64,000 bases of DNA from Dokdonella_A soli (GCF_039523175.1 NZ_BAAAEU010000025.1:62001-126000); one strand, 5' to 3'; counted from the first letter of the stretch, positions 51,699 through 60,216 are shown. A program made the numbers and translations. Notes: a model not told the origin generated them from the sequence alone.

Positions 51699-51952
51699 GT
51701 AGGTTCCTCGTGGGTCAGCGTCTGGTATTTCGCGAGCAACTGGTCGCGCGATTCCGCATGCTCGGGGTCGACGATGATGCATTCGACCGGGCACACCTCG
51801 ACACACTGCGGCGTATCGAAGTGGCCGACGCATTCGGTGCACAGACCCGGGGCGATCTCGTAGAACTCGACGCCTTCGGAGATTGCCTTGTTCGGACAGA
51901 CCGGTTCGCAGACGTCGCAGTTGACGCAGAGTTCAGTGATCTTGAGCGACAT
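51695..51952 (-). CDS. YfhL-type 2[4Fe-4S] ferredoxin
   Basis: An 85-residue ferredoxin with the cluster motif CVNCDVCEPVCP and a second set CTECVGHFDTPQCVEVCP, in which eight residues separate the second and third cysteine, as in the YfhL/Allochromatium type. The start is ATG 51952; the frame is open to a TTG at 51958. It overlaps ggt by 4 nt. Redox partners are not evident here. Confidence 0.94.
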   Translation of the reverse strand: MSLKITELCVNCDVCEPVCPNKAISEGVEFYEIAPGLCTECVGHFDTPQCVEVCPVECIIVDPEHAESRDQLLAKYQTLTHEEPT

Positions 51953-51990
51953 GTGCAAAGCTTAGCGCATGTCGCCCGGACACCGCTGCA

Positions 51991-52014
51991 GCGGGAGCGC
52001 CGGGGCGCTCCCGC
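51991..52014. terminator. Hairpin between lipoprotein and ferredoxin genes
   Basis: GCGGGAGCGCC and its perfect complement separated by two bases give a very stable stem of up to 11 bp (the innermost pairs must open for a loop). It lies between the lipoprotein stop at 52032 and the ferredoxin start at 51952. No T-run follows. Confidence 0.5.
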
Positions 52015-52031
52015 AGAACCGCCTCCGGAGC

Positions 52032-52544
52032 CTACTTCGCCTCGACGAAGCGCACGTCGGCGCCGGAAGTCGCGAGCGCCTGCTTCACGCCATCCGCGTC
52101 GGCGGTCGCGCCGATGAACAGCACGGCCACGTCCTTGAACGCTCCCGCCTGGACGTCCTTGAACGCATCGATGATCAGCTGTGCGGTGACCTTCGAATCC
52201 GGTCCGCCGAACGCCATCATGTTGCCCGGCAGCACGCCGCGGTCGACGACGTTCTTCACGTTCTCGAGCTGGTTGTTGCGCTCGCCCTTGGTGGCGTCGT
52301 CGTCGCCGCCCGGCACGAAGTACATGTACGGATGATTGCTCTTGACGCCCTGCATGTTCGCGGTGACGACACCGACCAGATACTGCTTCCACGCGTTCTT
52401 GTCGGTCGGATTGGTCGGCATCGGCGCAACCACCGGCTTCTGCTCCGCCGCCTGCTGCGGCTGGGCCTGCTCGCCCTGGTTGCACGCGCTCAGCGCGAGG
52501 GTCGCGACGCATACGAGGGCGATGATCGGAAGAATCTTGCGCAT
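52032..52544 (-). CDS. Putative lipoprotein
   Basis: A 170-residue protein with signal peptide and lipobox LSAC (ILPIIALVCVATLALSACN). A Gln/Ala-rich linker follows, then a globular domain (NAWKQYLVGVVTANMQGV, VAVLFIGATADADGVKQAL). No family is recognised. The start is 6 nt after the coaD stop, so it is probably co-transcribed with coaD. Confidence 0.85.
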   Translation of the reverse strand: MRKILPIIALVCVATLALSACNQGEQAQPQQAAEQKPVVAPMPTNPTDKNAWKQYLVGVVTANMQGVKSNHPYMYFVPGGDDDATKGERNNQLENVKNVVDRGVLPGNMMAFGGPDSKVTAQLIIDAFKDVQAGAFKDVAVLFIGATADADGVKQALATSGADVRFVEAK

Positions 52545-52550
52545 GGCTTG

Positions 52551-53066
52551 CTACCTCTTGGTTGACGTTTTCAGAAAATGCGTCCGCAGCGCCTGCTGCA
52601 CGGCCGGGTGCACGAACCCGGAAACATCACCGCCCAGACGCGCAATCTCGCGCACCAGCGAGGACGAGATGAAACTGTATTGCTCGGCGGGCGTCAGGAA
52701 CAGTGTTTCCGCGGCCGGGATCAGGTGGCGGTTCATGCTCGCGAGCTGGAATTCGTACTCGAAATCCGACACCGCGCGCAGGCCGCGCAGGATCACGCCG
52801 GCGCCGACTTCCTCGACGAAATCCGCCAGCAGCGCCGCGAAACCGCGCACCTCGACATTGCCGAGCCCCACCAGCGCGGTGCGCGCGAGTTCGATGCGCT
52901 CATCCAGCGAGAACGTCGGCCCCTTGCTGGAGCTGTCCGCGATCGCGACGATGACGCGGTCGAACAGCGGCGAAGCCCGGCTGGCAAGGTCGATATGACC
53001 GTTGGTGATCGGGTCGAACGTACCCGGATACACCGCGATGCGCGCGCGCTGCTGCGTGGTCGCCAT
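52551..53066 (-). CDS. coaD: Phosphopantetheine adenylyltransferase
   Basis: A 171-residue enzyme of coenzyme A synthesis, making dephospho-CoA from 4'-phosphopantetheine and ATP. The N-terminal AVYPGTFDPITNGHIDL holds the nucleotidyltransferase TxGH motif. RGLRAVSDFEYEFQLASMNR and QYSFISSSLVREIARLGGDV are diagnostic. The length is normal. It follows rsmD by 36 nt on the minus strand, a very common pairing. Confidence 0.97.
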   Translation of the reverse strand: MATTQQRARIAVYPGTFDPITNGHIDLASRASPLFDRVIVAIADSSSKGPTFSLDERIELARTALVGLGNVEVRGFAALLADFVEEVGAGVILRGLRAVSDFEYEFQLASMNRHLIPAAETLFLTPAEQYSFISSSLVREIARLGGDVSGFVHPAVQQALRTHFLKTSTKR

Positions 53067-53102
53067 GCGAAACCGCCGTCCCCCGATCGTGAAGGCACTA
53101 GC

Positions 53103-53681
53103 TTACGCGAGGCGGTGATACAGCGCATAGCGCACCGCGCCGGCATGGCCCTCACGGTGCACCGCCCAGTTGGCCGGCAACGGTGGGGCCGCGTCTTTCG
53201 GCGCCTCCAGGTAGATGAATGCCCCTGGGCGCAGCCAGCCGCCCTGCTCCAGCGCCTGCGCGGACGCGGCCCAAAGGTCCGCACCGAAGGGCGGGTCGAG
53301 GAACGTGAGATCGAACGCCGCCGCTGGCGCGGCGGCCAGGAAACCGCACGCATCGGCGTTGACGACACGCGCATTGGCAACACGCAGGCGCGCCAGGTTG
53401 TCCTGCAGCCGCACACACAGCGCGCGATCGCGCTCGATGAACACGCATTCGCCGGCGCCGCGCGACAGTGCCTCGATACCGAGCGCGCCGGTGCCGGCAT
53501 AGAGGTCGAGACAGCGCGCGCCGGCGATGACCGGCGCCAGCCAGTTGAACAGCGTTTCGCGCACACGGTCGGGGGTCGGCCGCAGGCCATCGAGGTCCGG
53601 CACCTCGAGGCGCGAGCCGCGCAGGCTGCCGGCGACGATGCGCAGGGTTCCGCCGCTGGATTTCGGATTCGCGCGCCGCAT
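53103..53681 (-). CDS. rsmD: 16S rRNA (guanine(966)-N(2))-methyltransferase RsmD
   Basis: A 192-residue SAM-dependent methyltransferase. RIVAGSLRGSRLEVPDLDGL and RPTPDRVRETLFNWLAP give the family N-terminus, LDLYAGTGALGIEALSRGAG the SAM loop and TFLDPPFGADLW the DPPF catalytic motif. The start at 53681 was chosen because it begins just before the conserved region; the open frame extends upstream to 53750, where it would overlap ftsY. It is divergent from ftsY, 68 nt apart. Confidence 0.95.
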   Translation of the reverse strand: MRRANPKSSGGTLRIVAGSLRGSRLEVPDLDGLRPTPDRVRETLFNWLAPVIAGARCLDLYAGTGALGIEALSRGAGECVFIERDRALCVRLQDNLARLRVANARVVNADACGFLAAAPAAAFDLTFLDPPFGADLWAASAQALEQGGWLRPGAFIYLEAPKDAAPPLPANWAVHREGHAGAVRYALYHRLA

Positions 53682-53749
53682 CTCGGGCCGTGGCACTCCG
53701 GGCCGGGTGTTAGCATGGAGGGCCCGCATTCTCGCCGAATTCGTTTGCA

Positions 53750-54889
53750 ATGCTGAAGTTCTGGAAGAAGAAGACCCCGCTCGAGGACAAGGGCGCGGCC
53801 ATCCCGCCGCCGGAAGTCGCCGATACGCAGGCGATCGAGGCGCCGGTCGTCGCCGAACTCGCGGCGGAGATCATTGCGGAAGCCGCTCCCGAACCCTCGC
53901 CCGAGGCCGCATCGGATGCGGATCAGGCGTTCGATGCTGCCCCCATCAGAGTCGCGCCCATCGAAACCGCGAAGCGCTCGTGGCGGGAACGTCTCTCCGG
54001 CAGCGGCTTCGCACGCGGCCTGTCCTCGCTGTTCACGCGTCATCCGGTGCTCGACGAGGCGTTGCTCGACGAACTCGAAACCTGCCTGATCACCGCCGAT
54101 GTCGGTGTCGCCACCGCCAGCGAGTTGATCGAACGCCTGCGCGCGCGTGTCGACCGGCGTGAATTCGCGGATGTGAACGCGCTGCTCGCTGCGCTGCGTA
54201 CCGAACTCGTCGCGCGTCTGAAGCCTGTTGAACACCCGCTCCACGTCGGCGGCCGCAAACCGTTCGTGCTGCTCATGGTCGGCGTCAACGGCGTCGGCAA
54301 GACCACCACGATCGGCAAACTCGCCTGGCGTTTCCGCAACGAAGGCCGCTCGGTGCTGCTCGCCGCCGGGGACACGTTTCGCGCGGCCGCGGTCGAGCAG
54401 TTGCAGACCTGGGGCGCGCGTCACCAGGTGCCGGTCATCGCGCAGGGCTCCGGCGCGGATTCGGCCAGCGTGATCTTCGATGCGCTGCAGACCGCGCGCT
54501 CGCGCGGCACCGAGGTGCTGATCGCCGACACCGCCGGCCGCCTGCACACGCAATCGGGCCTGATGGATGAACTCGCGAAAATCCGCCGCGTGCTCGGCAA
54601 GCTCGACGCGGACGCGCCGCACGAGGCACTGCTGGTCATCGACGGTACCACCGGCCAGAACGCGATCAACCAGGTACGCCAGTTCCGCGATGCGATCGGC
54701 GTCAGCGGCCTGGTCGTGACCAAGCTCGACGGTACCGCCAAGGGTGGCGTCGTGTTCGCGCTCGCGCGCGAGTTCGGCCTGCCGATCCGCTATGTCGGCC
54801 TCGGCGAGAGCGCAGAGGACCTACGCGTGTTCGATGCCGCCGCATTCGTCGACGGCCTGCTGCCGACGACGCTGAGCGGCAATGCCTGA
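53750..54889 (+). CDS. ftsY: Signal recognition particle receptor FtsY
   Basis: A 379-residue GTPase that docks ribosome-SRP complexes at the inner membrane. A basic N-terminus and acidic A domain (residues 1-75) are followed by the NG domain. GVNGVGKTTTIGKLAWRF is the P-loop, DTFRAAAVEQLQTWG the second SRP GTPase motif, VLIADTAGRLHTQ the switch and VVTKLDGTAKGGVVFAL the TKLD element. The stop overlaps the start of the next gene by 8 nt. Confidence 0.97.
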   Translation: MLKFWKKKTPLEDKGAAIPPPEVADTQAIEAPVVAELAAEIIAEAAPEPSPEAASDADQAFDAAPIRVAPIETAKRSWRERLSGSGFARGLSSLFTRHPVLDEALLDELETCLITADVGVATASELIERLRARVDRREFADVNALLAALRTELVARLKPVEHPLHVGGRKPFVLLMVGVNGVGKTTTIGKLAWRFRNEGRSVLLAAGDTFRAAAVEQLQTWGARHQVPVIAQGSGADSASVIFDALQTARSRGTEVLIADTAGRLHTQSGLMDELAKIRRVLGKLDADAPHEALLVIDGTTGQNAINQVRQFRDAIGVSGLVVTKLDGTAKGGVVFALAREFGLPIRYVGLGESAEDLRVFDAAAFVDGLLPTTLSGNA

Positions 54890-55580
54890 GTCGGAAACGA
54901 AGCGCCCGCGCCGCGGCCGCCGCTGGCTGTTCGCGCTGCTCGCACTCGCCTTGTGCTGCGGCCTCGGTGCGCTCGCACTGCGGCACTACCTGCAGCCGGA
55001 TCAGCTCACCGCGCTGCTCATCGAGCAGACCCGCAGCGCGCTCGGTGCCGATCTCGCGGTCACGGGAGCCGCAGGTTTCGGATTCGTGCCGAACCTGCAT
55101 CTGGTCCTGCCGCGTCCCGCGCTGAAGGCGCCCGGTACCGGTACCGCATTCCTGGCCGCGGATTCGCTGGACGCGGTCGTGCCGTGGCGCAGCCTGTGGT
55201 CGGGCCGCTACGAAATCGAGCGCATCGAACTGGTCAAGCCGACGCTCGATCTCGACGCGCTCTCCGCCTGGCTTGCGGCGCGCCCGCAACCGAGAGCGGC
55301 ACTGCCGGATGTGCGCTTTTCGCTGCATGTGAGCGACGGCTCGGTCATGCGCGGCGAAAAGCCGATTGCACAAGGCATCAGGATGGATTTCGCCAGCAGC
55401 GGCGACGTGGCCGGGTGGCTGGCGAAGTTCGATCCGAAATCCGCGGCGGTTCCGCTGCTGCCTCCGCTCGGCGGCAGCGCGGACGTATCCAGTGTCCAGA
55501 TCGGCGATACGCGCCTCGACGGCATGCATGTCGAAGTGCGCGATGACGGCGTCACGGCCAAGCCGTCGAAACAACCATGA
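54882..55580 (+). CDS. AsmA-like membrane-anchored protein
   Basis: A 232-residue protein with one N-terminal membrane segment (LFALLALALCCGLGALAL), then a periplasmic part resembling the N-terminal AsmA domain (GAAGFGFVPNLHLVLPRPAL and ADSLDAVVPWRSLWSGRYEI with IERIELVKPTLDL). AsmA relatives are bridge-like proteins linked to envelope lipids; this one is far shorter than full AsmA. The ATG overlaps ftsY by 8 nt and its stop overlaps mutY by 4 nt. Confidence 0.82.
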   Translation: MPESETKRPRRGRRWLFALLALALCCGLGALALRHYLQPDQLTALLIEQTRSALGADLAVTGAAGFGFVPNLHLVLPRPALKAPGTGTAFLAADSLDAVVPWRSLWSGRYEIERIELVKPTLDLDALSAWLAARPQPRAALPDVRFSLHVSDGSVMRGEKPIAQGIRMDFASSGDVAGWLAKFDPKSAAVPLLPPLGGSADVSSVQIGDTRLDGMHVEVRDDGVTAKPSKQP

Positions 55581-56647
55581 GCGCGCCGTCTGCTGACCTA
55601 CCGACGCCGGACACCTTCGCGCATGCACTGCTCGCCTGGTTCGACGTGCATGGCCGCAAAGACCTGCCGTGGCAGCGCAATCGCAACGCGTACCGCGTCT
55701 GGCTCAGTGAGGTGATGCTGCAGCAGACCCAGGTGCGCACGGTGATCCCGTACTTCGAGCGCTTCGTCGCCGCGCTGCCGACGCTCGCCGGGCTCGCGTC
55801 CACGGAGCAGGATCGCGTGCTCGCGCTGTGGTCGGGCCTCGGCTACTACAGCCGCGCGCGCAACCTGCAGCGCGCCGCGCAGATCTGCGTGGAGCAGCAC
55901 GACGGTGACCTGCCGCGCGATATCGAGGCGCTGTCCGCGCTGCCCGGCATCGGCCGTTCGACCGCCGCGGCGATCCTCGCCCAGGCGTTCGGCGAACGCC
56001 ACGCGATCCTCGACGGCAACGTGCGCCGCGTGCTCGCACGCTGGCATGGCGTGCGTGGCTGGCCCGGCGGTTCGGCGGCGCAACGCCTGCTCTGGCAGTT
56101 CGCCGACACTCACACGCCGCACGAGCGCGTCGCCGATTACACGCAGGCGATCATGGACCTCGGTGCGACGCTGTGCGCACGTTCGCGACCACAGTGCGCG
56201 CGCTGCCCGGTCGCGTCCGGCTGTGTCGCACGGCGCGAAGGACTGACTGCGGTATTGCCCGAAGCGAAACCGAAGCGCGTCGCTCCGACACGCGCGACCA
56301 CCCTGCTGATCGTGCGTGACGCGCAGGGTCGCGTGCTGCTCGAACGCCGCCCGCCGACCGGTGTCTGGGCACGCCTCTGGAGCCTGCCGGAAACGGATGA
56401 CGCGGCTTCCGCGGCGCGCCGGCTGCGCGACCATTGCACGCTGCGTGCGGACTCCTGCACGGCGCTCGGAAGCTTCGTGCACACGTTCAGCCACTATCAT
56501 CTCGAGATCACGCCGCTGCTGTTTGACGGCATCGTGAAGCCGGCGCGCGTCGGTGACGACCCCGATCACGGCTGGTACGCGCGCGCGGAACTCGCCGCGC
56601 TCGGCCTGCCGGCGCCAGTGCGCCGGCTGCTCGAATCTTTGCCCTGA
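55577..56647 (+). CDS. mutY: Adenine DNA glycosylase MutY
   Basis: A 356-residue repair enzyme removing adenine opposite 8-oxoguanine. RVWLSEVMLQQTQVRTVIPY and LWSGLGYYSRARNL are typical. LPGIGRSTAAAILAQAFGE is the helix-hairpin-helix, AILDGNVRRVLARWHG holds the catalytic aspartate, and CARSRPQCARCPVASGC is the [4Fe-4S] cluster loop (C-x6-C-x2-C-x5-C). The C-terminal Nudix-like domain that reads 8-oxoG is present (VRDAQGRVLLERRPPTGVWA). It is coupled to the AsmA-like gene. Confidence 0.97.
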   Translation: MSAPSADLPTPDTFAHALLAWFDVHGRKDLPWQRNRNAYRVWLSEVMLQQTQVRTVIPYFERFVAALPTLAGLASTEQDRVLALWSGLGYYSRARNLQRAAQICVEQHDGDLPRDIEALSALPGIGRSTAAAILAQAFGERHAILDGNVRRVLARWHGVRGWPGGSAAQRLLWQFADTHTPHERVADYTQAIMDLGATLCARSRPQCARCPVASGCVARREGLTAVLPEAKPKRVAPTRATTLLIVRDAQGRVLLERRPPTGVWARLWSLPETDDAASAARRLRDHCTLRADSCTALGSFVHTFSHYHLEITPLLFDGIVKPARVGDDPDHGWYARAELAALGLPAPVRRLLESLP

Positions 56648-56656
56648 GGAAGTCCG

Positions 56657-56932
56657 ATGGCACGCATGGTCCATTGCATCAAACTCGGCCGCGAAGCCGA
56701 AGGCCTCGCGTTCGCGCCGTGGCCCGGCGAGCTCGGCCGGCGCATCTACGAGCAGGTCTCCAAGGAAGCATGGGCCGCCTGGCTCGCGCACCAGACCACG
56801 CTGATCAACGAGAACCGCCTGAACCCGCTCGATGCGAAGACGCGCGCGTTCATCGCCGCCGAGATGGAGAAATACTTCTTCGGCGAAGGTTCGGAAAAAC
56901 CGGCCGGCTATGTCGCGCCGGAGCAGAGCTGA
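56657..56932 (+). CDS. yggX: Fe(2+)-trafficking protein YggX
   Basis: A 91-residue protein of the YggX family, which protects iron-sulfur proteins from oxidation. MVHCIKLGREAEGLAF has the conserved cysteine, and NENRLNPLDAKTRAFIAAEM and EKYFFGEG are signatures. It starts 9 nt after the mutY stop, the usual mutY-yggX pairing. Confidence 0.96.
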   Translation: MARMVHCIKLGREAEGLAFAPWPGELGRRIYEQVSKEAWAAWLAHQTTLINENRLNPLDAKTRAFIAAEMEKYFFGEGSEKPAGYVAPEQS

Positions 56933-56937
56933 GCGTA

Positions 56938-56971
56938 GCCGTTACTTGCGTTTGGCCGTTACTTGCGTTTG
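56938..56971. repeat. Perfect 17-bp tandem duplication at a gene end
   Basis: GCCGTTACTTGCGTTTG occurs twice in direct tandem (56938-56954 and 56955-56971). The stop codon of the DUF6491 gene (56959-56961) lies in the copy nearer to the gene. The other copy is just outside the gene. Confidence 0.85.
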
Positions 56972-57363
56972 GCGCGCTGCTCTTCCTCCATCCGGGCCGT
57001 ATCGATCGGCCGGATTTCCTCGATGCGGCAGCGGTCGCGGGCGATCGTCACATAGTCGAGCCGCTTGCTGACCTGGTGTGATTGCTGCGAAGTGAGGCCG
57101 ATGCCGTGCGCCCACTCCAGTTTCGGGCAGTTCGCTTCGACCGTGAGCAGGTACGCGTCCTTGATCGTCGACCACACGACGACCTTCTGCGGCCCGACAA
57201 GCCGCCACTTGTACAACGACCAGAACGTGAAACCGTCGACCGGCGCCTTCAGGTACGGCGTGTACTTGTCGAGACTCTTCTGCTGCGTCGCGCGCGTATC
57301 CGCCTGAGCCGTGCCCATCGCGAGCACGGCTAAGGCAAAGAATCCCATCACTCGATACTTCAT
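56959..57363 (-). CDS. DUF6491-like exported protein
   Basis: A 134-residue exported protein. A signal peptide (VMGFFALAVLAMGTAQA) is followed by a small domain with PVDGFTFWSLYKWRLVGPQ, VVVWSTIKDAYLLTV and YVTIARDRCRIEEIRPID, matching the DUF6491 family found in Xanthomonadales-type bacteria. Two cysteines (NCPKLEW and DRCRIEE) could pair. The GGAGG ribosome binding site 7 nt before the ATG is inside the 3' arm of a perfect hairpin (57369-57396), so translation is probably controlled. Confidence 0.82.
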   Translation of the reverse strand: MKYRVMGFFALAVLAMGTAQADTRATQQKSLDKYTPYLKAPVDGFTFWSLYKWRLVGPQKVVVWSTIKDAYLLTVEANCPKLEWAHGIGLTSQQSHQVSKRLDYVTIARDRCRIEEIRPIDTARMEEEQRAKRK

Positions 57364-57368
57364 TACGC

Positions 57369-57396
57369 GTCCTCCATCAGATGCATGATGGAGGAC
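57369..57396 (-). promoter_or_regulatory. Hairpin hiding the ribosome binding site of the DUF6491 gene
   Basis: Read on the minus strand, GTCCTCCATCA, loop TGCATC, then TGATGGAGGAC: an 11-bp perfect stem with a 6-nt loop. The 3' arm contains the GGAGG that lies 7 nt before the ATG at 57363, and the 5' arm is its exact anti-SD. No T-run follows. It could act as a thermometer, a protein-binding site or a translation switch; a terminator for the upstream M56 gene is less likely. Confidence 0.65.
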
Positions 57397-57482
57397 GAAG
57401 CACGGTGCCGAAACGACGCGCCGGCAGGTGCGCGTACTGCCTGCGTTCATGGTGCGCGATGACTCAGCCCGACGTGGTGCAC

Positions 57483-59837
57483 TCAACTCGCGAAACGATC
57501 GAGCGCGCGCTCGGCGGCGCCTCGTTCGGATTCGGACAGCCGGCGCGCCACATCGCGATAACGCGCAATCAGATCCGCATCGGCCGGCATCACACGTGCG
57601 AGCGCGATCAGCACTTCGCGGCATTCGTAGTCCGAGCCGATCGACTTCGCCGCATCCAGCACAGCGCGTGCCGAAACTGCGCCGAATCCGGGCGCGCGCA
57701 TAAGCGCAAGCAACGCCTCGCGACGCTCGTAGTCCGAGCCGATATCGGCAGTCGCCGTCGCGTACGCCGGCGCAATGCGATCCGCATCGCCTGCGCGCCT
57801 GACAGCCGATACGAGGAGTTCACGACGCTCATAGTCCGAACCGATCGACTTCGCGCCCTCGATGATGTGCGCGAGCGCCGCATCATCGACGCTGCCGGCG
57901 TCGAGCAGTGCCGTCAGGACGCGGCGATGCTCGTAGTCCGAACCGATGCCGGAGGCCGCGCGCAGCCAGGCCTCGTGCACGTCCGGTGTCGAAGCGAGTT
58001 TCGGCAGGATGCCGACCAGCAACTCGGCCCGCTCGTAGTCCGAGCTGATCTCGCCGGCCTGCGCGATCACCATTTTCTGCTGCATGGCATCGAACGGCGC
58101 AGCGGTGGCCAGCGCTGCGAGCGCATTGCGCCGCTCGTAGTCGGAATCGATACCGCCGATCAGCCCGATCGTGCGCGTGACCTCGGCGGGCGTGAGCTTG
58201 GCCGACGCAGCAAGCTGTTGCACGTACACGCTGCGCGCATAACCCGATTCGATGCGATCGATCTCGTCCAGCACCGCGCCCGCGCCGCCCTTGGCCAGCA
58301 GACGCTTGACGCGCACGTCGGCATTCAGCGCGGTTTCGCGGATCACCACGGGAATCAGGCCCGCGATCCATGTGCGCGCCGCTGCGTCGATTGCTTGCTC
58401 GCGGTCGTCGACGAAGTAGCGCTCCTCCAGCTTGCCACTGCGGTTCGCATAGTCGACTCGGCGCGTCGTGCCGCCGCGCGTTTCGCTGAAGCTCGCGCTC
58501 CCATCGTCGCTCAGCTTCGCGATACCGTCCTCGTCCTCGTTGAACGCGACTTCGCCCCTGATCTTCGCGCTGTAGCCGCGTCCGCCGTCGTTGATCTCGA
58601 CCGTGGAGTAGCGATGCCGCGTTCCGAAGGCATCGATGTCGGCCGAGATATGGACGTGCTTGCCTTCGCTTTTCGGTGGTGACGGCGCCGCCGGAGGCGC
58701 TGGTGGTGCCGGTGGCGGGATTTGCGCACGCGCGGGCAGCAGTCCCACGCCGGGCAGTATCGCCGCTGCCAGTGCGAGCGCCGCAAAAGCGGCGATTCCA
58801 GCCCGGGTGCGTGAAAAATCGGTGTGCATGGGGGCTCCGTCGATCAGATGGTCGATGCGTTGCAGAAACGGTGAATCTCGATGCGCCATCGCCGGCGCGA
58901 GTTCCGCATCGAAGCCGTCGATGCGGCGTTCGGCGCACTCGGCCAGGCACTCGGCGAGCGAACGGCCGTCACCGAGATGGCGCGCGGCCCAGGTATCGCA
59001 GGCGAGTTCGGCAATTTCGCCCAGGCGCCGCCGCGCCAATGCCGCAACCGGCACGAACCATAAGGCGGCGCACCAGATCGCAGTCGCGAGCTTCCAAATC
59101 GGATCGCGCCTGGCGAGATGCGCCGTTTCGTGCGCAAGCATCGCGCGCAACTGCTCGCGGTCGAGCAGGTCCAGCGCCCAGCACGGCAGCACGATGCGTT
59201 GGCTGCGCACTGCAAACGGACTCGCGAGATCGTCGAGCGCAGCCAGACGGGGCGGCGCCATGCATGCCTGTATCGCCAACGCCCTCGCATCGGTCACGAT
59301 GCCGGCGTCCTCGATGGGCTTCGCGCGTACCAGTACGCGAGAGAGCTGCAACCACCTCGTCGCAATCCGCGACAGCGCAAGCAGCAGCCCCGCAAGCCAC
59401 GCAACGATCACAGCGAGATGCCAGAACGAGCGCCAATCCCGGGGTGCTGCAGTATTCGATCGCGCGTCCTGTGCGCTGACGACCTGGGATACAGGCGCGG
59501 GATTCTCCGAAACCAGGAACGCAGGAGCGTCATCCTCTACGTCGGACGCCGCGTCTTGGTTGCGAGTGTCGATTGCACGCGCCAGCGCCGGAGCCGGTGC
59601 CGCTGGAGCCGTACCGGCCACCCCGGGCAGCAACAAGCGCGCGGACACGGGCACATCGAACAGGCATTGCGCACTTGCGGTCAGCACGCTACCGAACAGC
59701 GCGACGCGCCAGAGCAGTTCGCGCCAGGCGAGATGCGTGCGCAATGCTCCGCGATCGATGATCCAGGCCATCGTCAGCAACACGCCGGCATGCAGCGCAA
59801 GCGTGAGCAGCCATGTCGCCACGACATCACTTCGCAT
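57483..59837 (-). CDS. M56-family (BlaR1-like) membrane metallopeptidase with SDYER repeats
   Basis: A 784-residue protein. The N-terminal half has five membrane segments and the zinc site LRAMLAHETAHLARRDP (HETAH), as in BlaR1/MecR1 signal-transducing proteases. The fifth segment (about residues 325-345) is followed by a Pro/Ala linker (residues 348-368), then a C-terminal region of about 410 residues. That region contains six repeats with the core SDYERRExL (IDSDYERRNAL, ISSDYERAELL, IGSDYEHRRVL, IGSDYERRELL, IGSDYERREAL, IGSDYECREVL) at 31-37-residue spacing, forming a helical repeat. No penicillin-binding domain is present. The start overlaps blaI by 11 nt, so the pair is coupled. Confidence 0.88.
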   Translation of the reverse strand: MRSDVVATWLLTLALHAGVLLTMAWIIDRGALRTHLAWRELLWRVALFGSVLTASAQCLFDVPVSARLLLPGVAGTAPAAPAPALARAIDTRNQDAASDVEDDAPAFLVSENPAPVSQVVSAQDARSNTAAPRDWRSFWHLAVIVAWLAGLLLALSRIATRWLQLSRVLVRAKPIEDAGIVTDARALAIQACMAPPRLAALDDLASPFAVRSQRIVLPCWALDLLDREQLRAMLAHETAHLARRDPIWKLATAIWCAALWFVPVAALARRRLGEIAELACDTWAARHLGDGRSLAECLAECAERRIDGFDAELAPAMAHRDSPFLQRIDHLIDGAPMHTDFSRTRAGIAAFAALALAAAILPGVGLLPARAQIPPPAPPAPPAAPSPPKSEGKHVHISADIDAFGTRHRYSTVEINDGGRGYSAKIRGEVAFNEDEDGIAKLSDDGSASFSETRGGTTRRVDYANRSGKLEERYFVDDREQAIDAAARTWIAGLIPVVIRETALNADVRVKRLLAKGGAGAVLDEIDRIESGYARSVYVQQLAASAKLTPAEVTRTIGLIGGIDSDYERRNALAALATAAPFDAMQQKMVIAQAGEISSDYERAELLVGILPKLASTPDVHEAWLRAASGIGSDYEHRRVLTALLDAGSVDDAALAHIIEGAKSIGSDYERRELLVSAVRRAGDADRIAPAYATATADIGSDYERREALLALMRAPGFGAVSARAVLDAAKSIGSDYECREVLIALARVMPADADLIARYRDVARRLSESERGAAERALDRFAS

Positions 59838-60216
59838 CGCGATCTCCCCGCGCCAGGCGGCGCTTGACCTTGGCCAGATCGCCCGGCGCGATCTCGGACT
59901 CCTGCACCAGATGCGCGACCAGTTGCTGCGCATCTCCCGCAAACAACGCGCCGATCAGATCGGCCACCATCGAACGCCGGACGTCCGTCTCGTCGACCAG
60001 CGCGCGATAGAAAAGCTGGCGGCCATCGCGACGCTGCGCGACCACGCCGCGCTTTTCCAGCCGTGTCAGCAGTGTCGCCACGGTGGTGTGCTTGAGCCCA
60101 CGCTCGGCGCCCAGCTGCTCGGCAACGTCCGACGTGCTCGTCTCGCCGCGTTGCCAGAGCACGCGCATCAGTGCGATTTGAAGTTCGCTGAGGGTGACGT
60201 CGGGCTGCTTGCCCAT
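59827..60216 (-). CDS. blaI: BlaI/MecI/CopY-family repressor
   Basis: A 129-residue winged-helix repressor. ELQIALMRVLWQRGETSTSD and GLKHTTVATLLTRLEKRGVV form the DNA-binding domain, and the C-terminal half the dimerisation and cleavage region. It probably represses its own operon and is cut or released by the M56 partner immediately downstream, as in BlaI-BlaR1 systems. The inducing signal is unknown. Confidence 0.93.
   Translation of the reverse strand: MGKQPDVTLSELQIALMRVLWQRGETSTSDVAEQLGAERGLKHTTVATLLTRLEKRGVVAQRRDGRQLFYRALVDETDVRRSMVADLIGALFAGDAQQLVAHLVQESEIAPGDLAKVKRRLARGDRDAK

Noticed and set aside
49929..51863. 644-codon plus-strand frame opposite ggt
   Set aside because: The minus strand codes for an intact gamma-glutamyltranspeptidase; the opposite frame is a codon-bias artefact.
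52793..54622. 609-codon minus-strand frame spanning rsmD and ftsY
   Set aside because: It overlaps ftsY, coaD and rsmD in other frames and has no recognisable domain.
57369..57396. Intrinsic terminator of the blaI-M56 operon
   Set aside because: The stem is perfect, but no T-run follows on the minus strand and the ribosome binding site of the next gene is part of the stem, so a translational role is more likely.
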